64,000 nt of DNA, taken from contig NZ_JPON01000001.1 of the NCBI RefSeq assembly GCF_000733935.1, positions 744,001 through 808,000 of the forward strand, in the 5' to 3' direction. Below, one piece after another: positions 56,508 through 64,000 of the stretch (positions within the stretch are counted from its first letter, which is position 1; every line of letters starts with the position of its first letter). The notes below the pieces were generated by a model. The model was given only the letters and a program-made list of their open reading frames with translations. It was not told where the DNA came from and ran no database searches. Both the position numbers and the translations under genes were made by a program. This DNA comes from Methylomarinum vadi (GTDB lineage: Bacteria; Pseudomonadota; Gammaproteobacteria; Methylococcales; Methylomonadaceae).

Positions 56508-57120
56508 TGTTTTTCCTCTTAGTTTTATTCAGACTCAAGCATACGTTCATCTATTACAATACCTATTAAAGTCGAGTTCAAGTGTTCATCGTCTAAATTG
56601 TAGAAAAACATCTAATTATTGCTTGAATTACGCTTTATAAAAAACCATCTATGTGGCCTGTTTTTTAAATCTGAAATGCTTGTGATTACTTGCCGCAAGG
56701 TTTCTGCAATTGAACCGGCGGACATTTCACTGGCACATAATAACAAATACCCGCAGCCCCTTGCTTCGGTTTTAGTAAAGTTCCGCCAACTTCCATTCGA
56801 AAAAAAATTGGCAGGCATCGGTCGGCATGGTTTTGGTTACTTAATGATAGCAGTATGGACAAGTAATCGTTGATTCAATAATCTGGCCATCGAGATAGTT
56901 TCGGCTATTACCTGTCTATCGACTTTAATCGTATCTTTACCGACAAAGCATCATAATCAAGCGCTATGTGTGCTCTGCCAATAACAATTAAACATACTCT
57001 GGAGTATTGCTACTGTATTAAAAGATGCAGAGAGGATTTTTAACTAAACCCAAGATCTATATTGGAATGTATCCCGAAATTCGTACTGGATATTTATTGA
57101 AAACCTTGACCTAGCTAGCC
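56508..57120. other. Gene-poor stretch
   Basis: Some 600 AT-rich bases contain only short open frames with no recognisable product or ribosome-binding site. I take them as spacer or debris of the accessory region. Confidence 0.5.
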
Positions 57121-57127
57121 GCAATAT

Positions 57128-57283
57128 ATCACCAATGCTGACGGAGATCAGGTTTCAGTCGTTTTATCGATGTAAGATCTCGAGGACTTGGCCGCGATTG
57201 CAGAACAGAAAAACGAGCCCACTATTCCTTCTTGGGAAACTGTTAAAAAGGAGCTTCATAACGATGGCTTATTACAGGATTGA
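57128..57283 (+). pseudogene. Phd/YefM-type antitoxin remnant
   Basis: The frame reads ITNADGDQVSVVLSM, then a TAA stop (57173-57175), then DLEDLAAIAEQKNEPTIPSW and ETVKKELHNDGLLQD to a stop at 57281. This is the second half of a Phd/YefM antitoxin. The N-terminal DNA-binding part is lost apart from a possible KTLT trace at 57098-57110. It overlaps the toxin start, as in live modules. Confidence 0.7.
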
Positions 57284-57523
57284 ATTTAAGCCGAGAGCAA
57301 TTAAGCAGCTTAAAAAAGTTTCCAAGCGATATTATTACCGAAGTATCAAAGCAAATTTACCTGCTTGCAGAAAACCCTCGACCTGACGGATGCAAATAAC
57401 TGTCGGGGGAACATTCCTACAGGGTAAGAATTGGCAATTATCGCGTTGTGTATTCGGTATTAGACGATATTTTAATCATTCAGATCATCAAGATCGGACA
57501 CCGAAAAAGACATTTACAAGTAA
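57264..57523 (+). pseudogene. RelE/ParE-type toxin remnant
   Basis: ATG 57264 gives MAYYRIEFKPRAIKQLKKV. The frame then slips near 57328-57332 and continues DIITEVSKQIYLLAENPRPD, hits TAA after GCK, then LSGEHSYRVRIGNYRVVYSV and IIQIIKIGHRK. A further one-base insertion in an A-run (57503-57507) precedes DIYK and the original stop. Two frameshifts and one nonsense codon: inactive. Confidence 0.82.
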
Positions 57524-57823
57524 TCAGTTTAACCGGGCTAGGTTAGCTCCCGAAAGCTGGATTCGTCACCCAGTTGCCCTGCTACCTTCTGTGACGCTGT
57601 TCTTTCAGAATCTAAATTTCTTCAATAGTCAACTTGTCGCTTATAGAGTGAAGTGCGGATGATTTTATAATCGTATCTTACCATTTTTCCTGACTAAAAC
57701 CGCTTATTCCCGGCGGAATCAAGTTTAATCCTGGATTATGGGTGTTACAAACGCATGCCGGAAGCTATGAAACCCTGTTAAACGTGTGCCGGGTGTTTCA
57801 TCGGACAATCCGACGCTATCTAG

Positions 57824-59405
57824 CCCGAATATTTCATGATAGAGGCGGGCAAGCTTGTTGATATTTGATAAAATTCAGTTACTTATATTGAATTTAACCA
57901 ACAACTTGCCCATGACAAATTGTACTCCAGCTCAGATAGAATTTCCTCCCTTAAAACGCCGTAAAATAGACGCCCAATTCAGTGGTGGAGCGATCACCAG
58001 TGATGGCGGTGTGCTGTTGTTACGAGCGGTTGACCAGCAGTTAGGGTTAACCGAACGGATAGCGGCGCAGATTCCTGACGCCAGAGCCCCTGACCGCGTG
58101 CAACACTCTGTGATCAACCTGCTCCGTCAACGGGTTTATGGCTTGGCGTGTGGGTATGAGGATTTGAATGATCATGACACGCTCAGAAATGATATCGCCT
58201 TGCAGACGGCGGTGGAGCAGGATCGCACCCTCAGTAGTCCATCGACCTTGTGCCGGTTTGAGCAGCAGGCGGATCGCGCCTTGATGTGGCGAGTTCATGA
58301 GGAGTTGCTGGCACAGTTTATCGCTTCGTATGAGACACCGCCGAAATCGTTGATCCTGGATTTCGACGCCACCGACGATCCGGTTCATGGCGAACAGGAC
58401 GGACGTTTTTTTCATGGCTACTATCGGCACTATTGTTTCCTGCCGTTGTATGTCTTTTGCGGCCATCACTGCTTGGTCAGTTATCTACGTCCCAGCAATA
58501 TTGATGGCGCCAAGCACAGCTGGGCGATTCTGGCTTTGCTGGTTCGGCGCTTGCGTCAGGCTTGGCCGGACGTTGACATCACGTTTCGCGGCGATGGCGG
58601 TTTTTGTCGCCATAAGATGCTGAGTTGGTGCGAGCGGCATCGCGTTCACTATATTGTCGGGTTGGCCAAAAATAAACGCTTAACGCGCTTAAGCCAACCC
58701 TGGATTGAACAAGCCCGGCAACAGTTCCAAAGCGAACAGCAGAAACAGCGTCTCTTTACCGATTTCCACTATAAAGCCGGCACCTGGAAACGCCGACGCC
58801 GTGTCATTCTTAAGGCCGAACACATGAGCCAAGGGAGTAATCCCCGCTATGTCGTAACCAATCTGGACGGCGATGCACAAACACTCTATGAAACCGTTTA
58901 CTGTGCGCGAGGCGACATGGAAAACCGGATTAAAGAACAACAATTGGATCTGTTTGCCGACCGCACCAGTTGCAGCCTGTGGTGGCCGAATCAGTTTCGT
59001 TTGCTGTTATCGACACTGGCCTATACGTTGATCCATGCGATTCGCCGAATCGCCCTCAAAAATACCGAACTAGCGACAGCCACTTGCGCCACCATTCGCC
59101 TGAAATTGTTTAAAATCGGTGCCGTCATCATTCGTAACACCCGTCGTATTCGACTGCTGTTCAGCAGTCAGTATCCGTTTCAATCCTTGTTTAAATCCGT
59201 TTGTCAGCGCCTGTGCCCTGATTAGTACAAACAAAGTGCTGTGCCCGGCACGCTGATAAACAATGGGGTAAGGGGAAGTTGCGCCTGAAAAACGAAAATC
59301 AACGCTTAATTCCCTTTTTGACCGCTCAATTTCTCCTTACGATCGCATGTTTTAAAACAAATGAGGGTTTCGATAGGGTTTCAAGGGACTGATGAAATAT
59401 CCGGG
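57824..59405 (+). mobile_element. IS1380-type insertion sequence, copy 2
   Basis: The 1582-bp element is flanked by CTAG at 57820-57823 and 59406-59409. Removing it restores the integrase frame. It is nearly identical to copy 1, except for a few single changes and one dense patch of differences at 58200-58245. Confidence 0.92.
57912..59225 (+). CDS. IS1380-family transposase, copy 2
   Basis: This 437-residue protein is identical in product to copy 1 except near residues 90-105, where ALQTAVEQDRTLSSPS replaces AFQTAVEKDQTLGSRS. The frame is intact, so either copy could supply transposase. Confidence 0.92.
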   Translation: MTNCTPAQIEFPPLKRRKIDAQFSGGAITSDGGVLLLRAVDQQLGLTERIAAQIPDARAPDRVQHSVINLLRQRVYGLACGYEDLNDHDTLRNDIALQTAVEQDRTLSSPSTLCRFEQQADRALMWRVHEELLAQFIASYETPPKSLILDFDATDDPVHGEQDGRFFHGYYRHYCFLPLYVFCGHHCLVSYLRPSNIDGAKHSWAILALLVRRLRQAWPDVDITFRGDGGFCRHKMLSWCERHRVHYIVGLAKNKRLTRLSQPWIEQARQQFQSEQQKQRLFTDFHYKAGTWKRRRRVILKAEHMSQGSNPRYVVTNLDGDAQTLYETVYCARGDMENRIKEQQLDLFADRTSCSLWWPNQFRLLLSTLAYTLIHAIRRIALKNTELATATCATIRLKLFKIGAVIIRNTRRIRLLFSSQYPFQSLFKSVCQRLCPD

Positions 59406-60594
59406 CTAGGTAACTTCTGACCCATTTGCTCGCATTGGGCGATGCTTTATTACCGTTTCGGGGCCGCCAAGCTGGAAATATCAGCTTGTGCCTTTCGGAC
59501 TTAACCTTGTCTACACAGCGAAAAATCCCAAATCAATCAATTTTGAATGAACCGGAAAAACCGCCTTGATGAATGGTTTTTAATGGATTTATTAACTTTT
59601 TCGGCGCTATCGCCTTCGTCATCAAAATTGAAATACCAAGTCCCGGTCGTTTCATCCTGCAAAATGTCGGCGACGGGGTTCAATTGGCAAATCTCGTTGA
59701 TTCTAGAGCCGGTATGTAATCCGATCAGCGGCAAACCCTTTCATTTTTTCATGGCCGAATAATATTTGCAGTTCATCCGGCCTTATCGCCCGTTGCTTAT
59801 TGATACCGGTGACGCACTCGCCATGATAAACCGCCCCCTTTACGCTCAAAGCTGAAAACCCCTGGTCTTTATAATGTGAACGCTTCCCCAGTTAATAAGA
59901 ATGCTTATACAAGCACGATAAGCGTTCTTAAAGGTTCCTTTAGAAATACATTTGCCCACCAGCATTAGCTTCAATGATTTCCCTTAAATTCATTTCCTAA
60001 AAATAATTTTTTAGAATCACGTCTTGGAGGGGAGTTTTTACGCGTCATCGAAATAACCGTTTACATCAGGCTATAAAATCTGATTGATTGGTCAATTTCC
60101 AACTAATTGAAGAAATACCGGCAACATGGCCTTTAGCTTTATCAAAGTGGATTTATTGCTGGGGTCATATCGTTTAAGAAAATCATCGATAACAACCGAC
60201 AACAACGGCGCGGAAGATTTGACCTGAATAGGTAAAACAGGGGGAGAGATATTATTTTCTGGCTCAACGAATAGCGGCTTATCAATATCGCAAACCTTAC
60301 CGGCTTTCAGATCGTTTAAAGCGGCTTTGAAGTGTGCGGCAAGCCTTAACGCTTTGTGGGTTGCCTCTGTTCTATTTTCGGCTCTGAGACTTTGGGTAAT
60401 TTCTCGAACTTTGACCGAATCGCGGAGTTCGGCGGGAACGACAAAACGAAAATAAAAGACGTTTTTTTTCGTCTGATTAGGTAGGGGATTTTAGCCATAG
60501 CAACAATCCTTTATGTAGCATGTTTTTGTAGCAAAAAACCGCTCTTACAGTAAGAATTTGTTGTTTTTGACTTATGAATCAATAGGTTAATTCA

Positions 60595-60682
60595 TGGCGG
60601 AGAGGCAGGGATTCGAACCCTGGGAACCTCGCGGTTCAACGGTTTTCAAGACCGCCGCTTTCGACCACTCAGCCACCTCTCC
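60595..60682 (-). tRNA. tRNA-Ser (UGA)
   Basis: On the minus strand the gene starts GGAGAGG (60682) and ends CCTCTCC plus G and an encoded CCA (60595-60597). The D-arm is GCTGAGTGG and the anticodon loop CTTGAAA reads UGA. A long variable arm is present, as in serine tRNAs, and the T-arm is GGTTCGAATCC. Its 3' end faces the integrase pseudogene 97 bases away, a typical attachment site. Confidence 0.95.
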
Positions 60683-61044
60683 AAGAGCAGAATATAATAC
60701 AACGTAATTTACGATAAATCCAGTTATATTTGCATATTTATTGTAAATTCCTTTGTATTGCCATCCTATTCCGCAACTCATTTTCTATGCAACCTTGATC
60801 TAAGGCTACGATTCAGTATATTTTTTTATTTTAGTGTTGGGTGTCATAAGAGATGAGTCTGCATCGTTAAAGAGAAGCCGTTAGATAAACCAACTTCTCC
60901 TAGTGAACAATTCAGAAAGACCCAGATCTATCACGGCAAGCCTTTAATCATCCTTAGGAAAATCATTGCTTACTACGTAGTAGTAATTGAAGACATATTT
61001 GAAGGGGGGGTTAGTAGAGCCCCCCCCATCCAGAGTAGATATGA
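60683..61044. other. Gene-free stretch with a palindrome
   Basis: This 360-base AT-rich stretch lies between tRNA-Ser and dsbC. It holds TACTACGTAGTA (60971-60982, a perfect palindrome) and the G/C hairpin described separately. No gene was seen. Confidence 0.5.
61004..61027 (-). terminator. G/C-run hairpin downstream of dsbC
   Basis: Seven G (61004-61010) and eight C (61020-61027) form a stem around a 9-base loop, 18 bases past the dsbC stop. The T-tract on the minus strand is poor, so termination may be weak. Confidence 0.5.
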
Positions 61045-61752
61045 TTATTCCGCTGCCAATGCCTTAGCTAATTGCTTTGCCGGCACATATCCAGGAAAAA
61101 TATTTCCTTTCTCGGTCACGATCATCGGTGTTCCTTTCGCTCCAAATTCCGCTCCTAATTTCATGTGTTCATCGACCGGATTTTCACAGGTTTTTTCTTC
61201 GGGAATTTTACCTTGCTTTGCCGCTGTTAACTCAGCATTTCTATCCTCCGAACACCAGACGGAAATGGCTTTTTTATAGGAATCCGACCCTTTTCCTGCT
61301 CTCGGGAAAAACAGATATTGAATAGTAATACCTTCAGCCATGTATTGGTCGATTTCCGAATGCAATTTACGGCAATATCCGCAATCGATATCGGTAAATA
61401 CCGAAACCTTATAACGGCTGTCTTCCGGTTTAAAAATTATGGTTTTATCATCCCCCAACTGATCGATAGCCGCTCTCCGGCGCGTGGCTAGTTTATCCTC
61501 CGTTATATCCTTGCGTGCATCAATATCGATGACATGGCCTTGCATTAAATATTTCCCATCTTCGGATACGTATAGGATATTCGACCCTATAGCGACTTCA
61601 TAGAGTCCATTGATTTCCGAGGGCTTTACACTATCTAGCTGTAATGAAGGCATGGATAAATTAAGGGATTTTCTGATTGCAGTCTCATCAGCCTCTACAG
61701 CTCCACCCAAAACAGCACTGAATAGCGCTGCAATACCGATTAGTTTTTTCAT
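61045..61752 (-). CDS. dsbC: Thiol:disulfide interchange protein DsbC
   Basis: This 235-residue periplasmic protein has a signal peptide ending GGAVEA, an N-terminal dimerisation domain (IRKSLNLSMPSLQLDSVKPS, GLYEVAIGSNILYVSEDGKY), and the active site TDIDCGYCRKLH (Cys124, Cys127) with cis-Pro in KGTPMIVTEKG. It isomerises wrong disulfides. Confidence 0.93.
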   Translation of the reverse strand: MKKLIGIAALFSAVLGGAVEADETAIRKSLNLSMPSLQLDSVKPSEINGLYEVAIGSNILYVSEDGKYLMQGHVIDIDARKDITEDKLATRRRAAIDQLGDDKTIIFKPEDSRYKVSVFTDIDCGYCRKLHSEIDQYMAEGITIQYLFFPRAGKGSDSYKKAISVWCSEDRNAELTAAKQGKIPEEKTCENPVDEHMKLGAEFGAKGTPMIVTEKGNIFPGYVPAKQLAKALAAE

Positions 61753-61841
61753 TATACTCCTTCCGAATACTGAGTTATTTCGAGTAAATATGGACTGAAA
61801 AAAAGAGTATTAGTTTCTATGTGATACATCATAAAGTTTCT

Positions 61842-63203
61842 TCATTGAAACAATTTCTCTAAATCCAGAAACATGGCCAGGGTCATCAACGAGATTAGTA
61901 GCAAAACCCCAACTTGTTGAAAAAGAAGCTGCATATTTTCCGAAACCGGACTACCCTTTACAGCTTCAACAGCAAAAAACAATAAATGGCCGCCATCCAA
62001 AACCGGAATGGGTAATAGATTTAAAATTCCCAGGCTGACGCTGATCAGGCCCAGATATTTTAAAAAAGGAACCAAACCCATTTCAGCCGATTGTCCCGCA
62101 TACTGAGCAATACTGATGGGGCCACTCAAATTTTCCACCGAGGCCTGTCCAATTAGCATTTTTCCAATCATCATCAACGTTCCGACAGAAAACTGCCATG
62201 TTCTCTCCAAAGCAACCGGGAAGGCCTGCAAAGGCGAAAGGCTATAAGTAACACGAATCGAATCCAATAAATCTTTTGGAATTTCCACCCCTGCACCAAT
62301 TTTGCCGATGGTTTTACCATCCTGTTCTACAGCCTCCGGAATCACATTGAGGGGCAAACGTATCCCGCCTCTTTCTACGATCAATTTGATTAATGTTTGC
62401 GGACGCTCCTGAACATATTTGACCCACTCCATCCATTCATTAATAGGCTGACCATCCGCGCTGACAATTAAATCGCCTACTTGCAAACCTGCTTGTTTTG
62501 CCGCTCCTTGCTCAAGCACTTTACCAATAATCGGTTTCAACTTCGGTGACCAGGGCGTCAATCCCAAACGTTCATAAAGAGTTTCCGGTTTCTCGATATC
62601 ATGTCCGGAAATTGAGATAACCTTAACCCGCTCGAAATCATCCTGAGATTTGACGGCCAGCTGAATCGCCTGGCTGCCACTCATCGCCTCCGAGAATAAC
62701 GTACTGATGGCTTCGGACCAGGTCGGTACTTTCCTGCCGTTGATTTTTAGAATTTCATCGCCTTCCTGCAAACCGGCATCGGCAGCCAGAGTTCCAGGTT
62801 CGATCGCTCCAATAATGGGGCGAATACCGGTTTCGCCTAGTATCAAAACAGTCCAAAACAAAAAAACGGCCAACAACAAGTTGAAAATGGGGCCAGCAGC
62901 AACAATTGCCGCGCGGGCCAATAAAGACTGGCGATTGAAAGCTAACGGCAGATCTTCCGGCTTGACCTCACCTTCTCTTTCATCAACCATTTTGACATAT
63001 CCACCCAGGGGAATCGCTGACAAAGCATATTCGGTCGAATCCGGTGTTTTTCGATACGACCAAACGACCTTGCCGAAACCAACCGAGAAACGCAACACCT
63101 TGACGCCTGCTTTTCTGGCCACCCAAAAATGGCCAAATTCATGAAAAGCCACCAGCACGCTAACGGCCACGGCAAAATAAAACAGGCTGTACAAAATGTC
63201 CAT
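61842..63203 (-). CDS. rseP: Site-2 protease RseP
   Basis: This 453-residue membrane metalloprotease has the zinc motif VAFHEFGHFWVARKAGVKVL (His21, Glu22, His25), two PDZ domains (EPGTLAADAGLQEGDEILKI; LEQGAAKQAGLQVGDLIVSA) and the third zinc ligand in LNLLPIPVLDGGHLLFF. It cleaves anti-sigma-E RseA and remnant signal peptides. Its start shares one base with the dxr stop. The usual downstream bamA is absent. Confidence 0.95.
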   Translation of the reverse strand: MDILYSLFYFAVAVSVLVAFHEFGHFWVARKAGVKVLRFSVGFGKVVWSYRKTPDSTEYALSAIPLGGYVKMVDEREGEVKPEDLPLAFNRQSLLARAAIVAAGPIFNLLLAVFLFWTVLILGETGIRPIIGAIEPGTLAADAGLQEGDEILKINGRKVPTWSEAISTLFSEAMSGSQAIQLAVKSQDDFERVKVISISGHDIEKPETLYERLGLTPWSPKLKPIIGKVLEQGAAKQAGLQVGDLIVSADGQPINEWMEWVKYVQERPQTLIKLIVERGGIRLPLNVIPEAVEQDGKTIGKIGAGVEIPKDLLDSIRVTYSLSPLQAFPVALERTWQFSVGTLMMIGKMLIGQASVENLSGPISIAQYAGQSAEMGLVPFLKYLGLISVSLGILNLLPIPVLDGGHLLFFAVEAVKGSPVSENMQLLFQQVGVLLLISLMTLAMFLDLEKLFQ

Positions 63204-64000
63204 TAGCTTAATAACCCCTCAATCACGCGTTGTGCCTCGATTCTAGCCTGCCGATCGGCATGCAATACGATGTCCAAGCTATCGGCGGAGTCTGGAGTGA
63301 AATGCGCCATGGTACGCTCGATAATGACAGCGATATCGGTGAAGCGCACCCGTTCGTTCAAAAAGGCATCCACCGCAATTTCATTAGCGGCGTTCAGTAC
63401 GGTCGGCATAATGCCTCCCGCCTTGATCGCTTCATACGCCAATCGCAAACAGGGAAAACGCTCCAAATTAGGTTCCTCAAAGTCCATTTGCTTAACGTCG
63501 AAAATATTTAACGGTTCGACGCCGGAATCAAATCTGTCCGGCCAGGCCATCGCATAAGCAATCGGCGTCCGCATATCCGGGTTGCCCATTTGCGCAAGTA
63601 CCGAACCATCGACATAATCGACCATGGAATGAATAATACTTTGCTTATGTATCACCACTTGAATATCGTCTGGAGACATATTGAATAATAAGCAGGCTTC
63701 GATAAGCTCCAAACCCTTATTCATCATCGTCGCGGAATCGACAGAGATTTTTCGCCCCATGTCCCATTTGGGATGCGCAACCGCTTGTTCCGGCGTTACG
63801 TCATGCAATTCCTCGACAGGTGTCTCCCTAAAAGGTCCACCCGATGCGGTCAATAAGATACGACGGGCTTGTTTGGCCTTATGGCCTGTTTCATATCCAC
63901 CAGGCATGCACTGAAAGATAGCGTTATGTTCGCTGTCTATAGGCAGCAAATGCGCACCGCTTTCCTTAACCGCGCGCATAAAAATATCGCCCGACATCAC
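63203..64000 (-). CDS. dxr: 1-deoxy-D-xylulose-5-phosphate reductoisomerase (N-terminal part outside window)
   Basis: The visible part is 265 residues. It has [53 protein letters not shown] (metal and substrate site), [20 protein letters not shown] and [17 protein letters not shown]. It makes MEP in the non-mevalonate isoprenoid pathway. The 5' end lies past the window edge; the methionine near 64000 is internal. Confidence 0.95.
   Translation of the reverse strand: MMSGDIFMRAVKESGAHLLPIDSEHNAIFQCMPGGYETGHKAKQARRILLTASGGPFRETPVEELHDVTPEQAVAHPKWDMGRKISVDSATMMNKGLELIEACLLFNMSPDDIQVVIHKQSIIHSMVDYVDGSVLAQMGNPDMRTPIAYAMAWPDRFDSGVEPLNIFDVKQMDFEEPNLERFPCLRLAYEAIKAGGIMPTVLNAANEIAVDAFLNERVRFTDIAVIIERTMAHFTPDSADSLDIVLHADRQARIEAQRVIEGLLS

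Larger units (their letters stand above)
57725..60498 (-). pseudogene. Tyrosine-recombinase (integrase) pseudogene split by IS1380 copy 2
   Basis: From ATG 60498 the N-terminus reads MAKIPYLIRRK, slips at an 8-A run, then VFYFRFVVPAELRDSVKVRE. Further in, LPLIGLHTGSRINEICQL carries the first catalytic Arg; then RYVDK-like CVDKVKSERHKLIFPAWRPR and ASKWVRSY up to the insertion. On the other side, across one CTAG, the frame resumes LDSVGLSDETPGTRLTGFHS with FRHAF, the HxxR catalytic box, before a stop at 57725. Several frameshifts and stops are present and the catalytic Tyr end is gone. It lies next to the 3' end of tRNA-Ser, the usual place for an island integrase. Confidence 0.82.

Noticed and set aside
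56612-56873. Overlapping short frames on both strands
   Set aside because: No recognisable product and no initiation signal.
53339-57127. Partial tRNA-Ser repeat marking the other island border
   Set aside because: I looked for the tRNA 3' sequence and did not find a second copy in the window.
1-64000. CRISPR array, retron or prophage structural genes
   Set aside because: No regularly spaced short repeats, reverse transcriptase, Cas or phage structural genes were seen. The only large repeats are the 4.29 kb tandem and the two IS1380-type copies.

Overview
The window looks like chromosomal DNA of a gammaproteobacterium of medium GC content. The signs are the SmpB/RatA/RnfH/BamE/Fur neighbourhood, LolCD, RseP-Dxr, DsbC and small gammaproteobacterial families (DUF2956, DUF3301, TIGR02647). 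A methanotroph-like (Methylococcales) host is plausible, but no methane-oxidation gene is present, so that is a guess.

Layout. 1-3.7 kb: a PhzF / class-IV aminotransferase / DinB operon divergent from a MocR-type regulator, with a palindrome between them. 3.7-13.1 kb: a metal-resistance island. A mercury module (merR, merT, merP, an Fe-S metallochaperone and a CDF-like exporter) has a textbook MerR promoter. It adjoins a Cus-type RND system whose outer-membrane gene carries one in-frame stop. 13.2-24.9 kb: a GGDEF/EAL gene cut by an insertion sequence, then a 4.29 kb unit (insertion sequence plus a receiver-phosphatase-ATPase signalling gene) present twice in tandem, then a broken IS200-type element.

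24.9-36 kb: small conserved genes, a permease, a cold-shock protein, a ferredoxin, two cobalamin genes and a 741-residue protein that joins a degenerate Fic-like region to a zeta-toxin-like kinase. 36-53.3 kb: an RND pump, LolCD, the fur-bamE-rnfH-ratA-smpB region, nucleotide and tRNA modification genes, a cysteine synthase and a fused 5-oxoprolinase.

53.3-60.7 kb: a decaying accessory zone. One IS1380-type element sits inside a ceramidase-like gene with a clean CTAG duplication. A second copy sits inside an integrase pseudogene next to tRNA-Ser(UGA). Between them lie a dead toxin-antitoxin pair, two small genes and a strongly paired, apparently undescribed RNA hairpin. 60.7-64 kb: dsbC, rseP and the end of dxr.

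The most notable features are the nearly identical tandem signalling duplication, the Fic-like/zeta fusion, the structured RNA, and repeated gene inactivation by insertion or single nonsense changes (cusC, two transposases, ceramidase, integrase, toxin-antitoxin).
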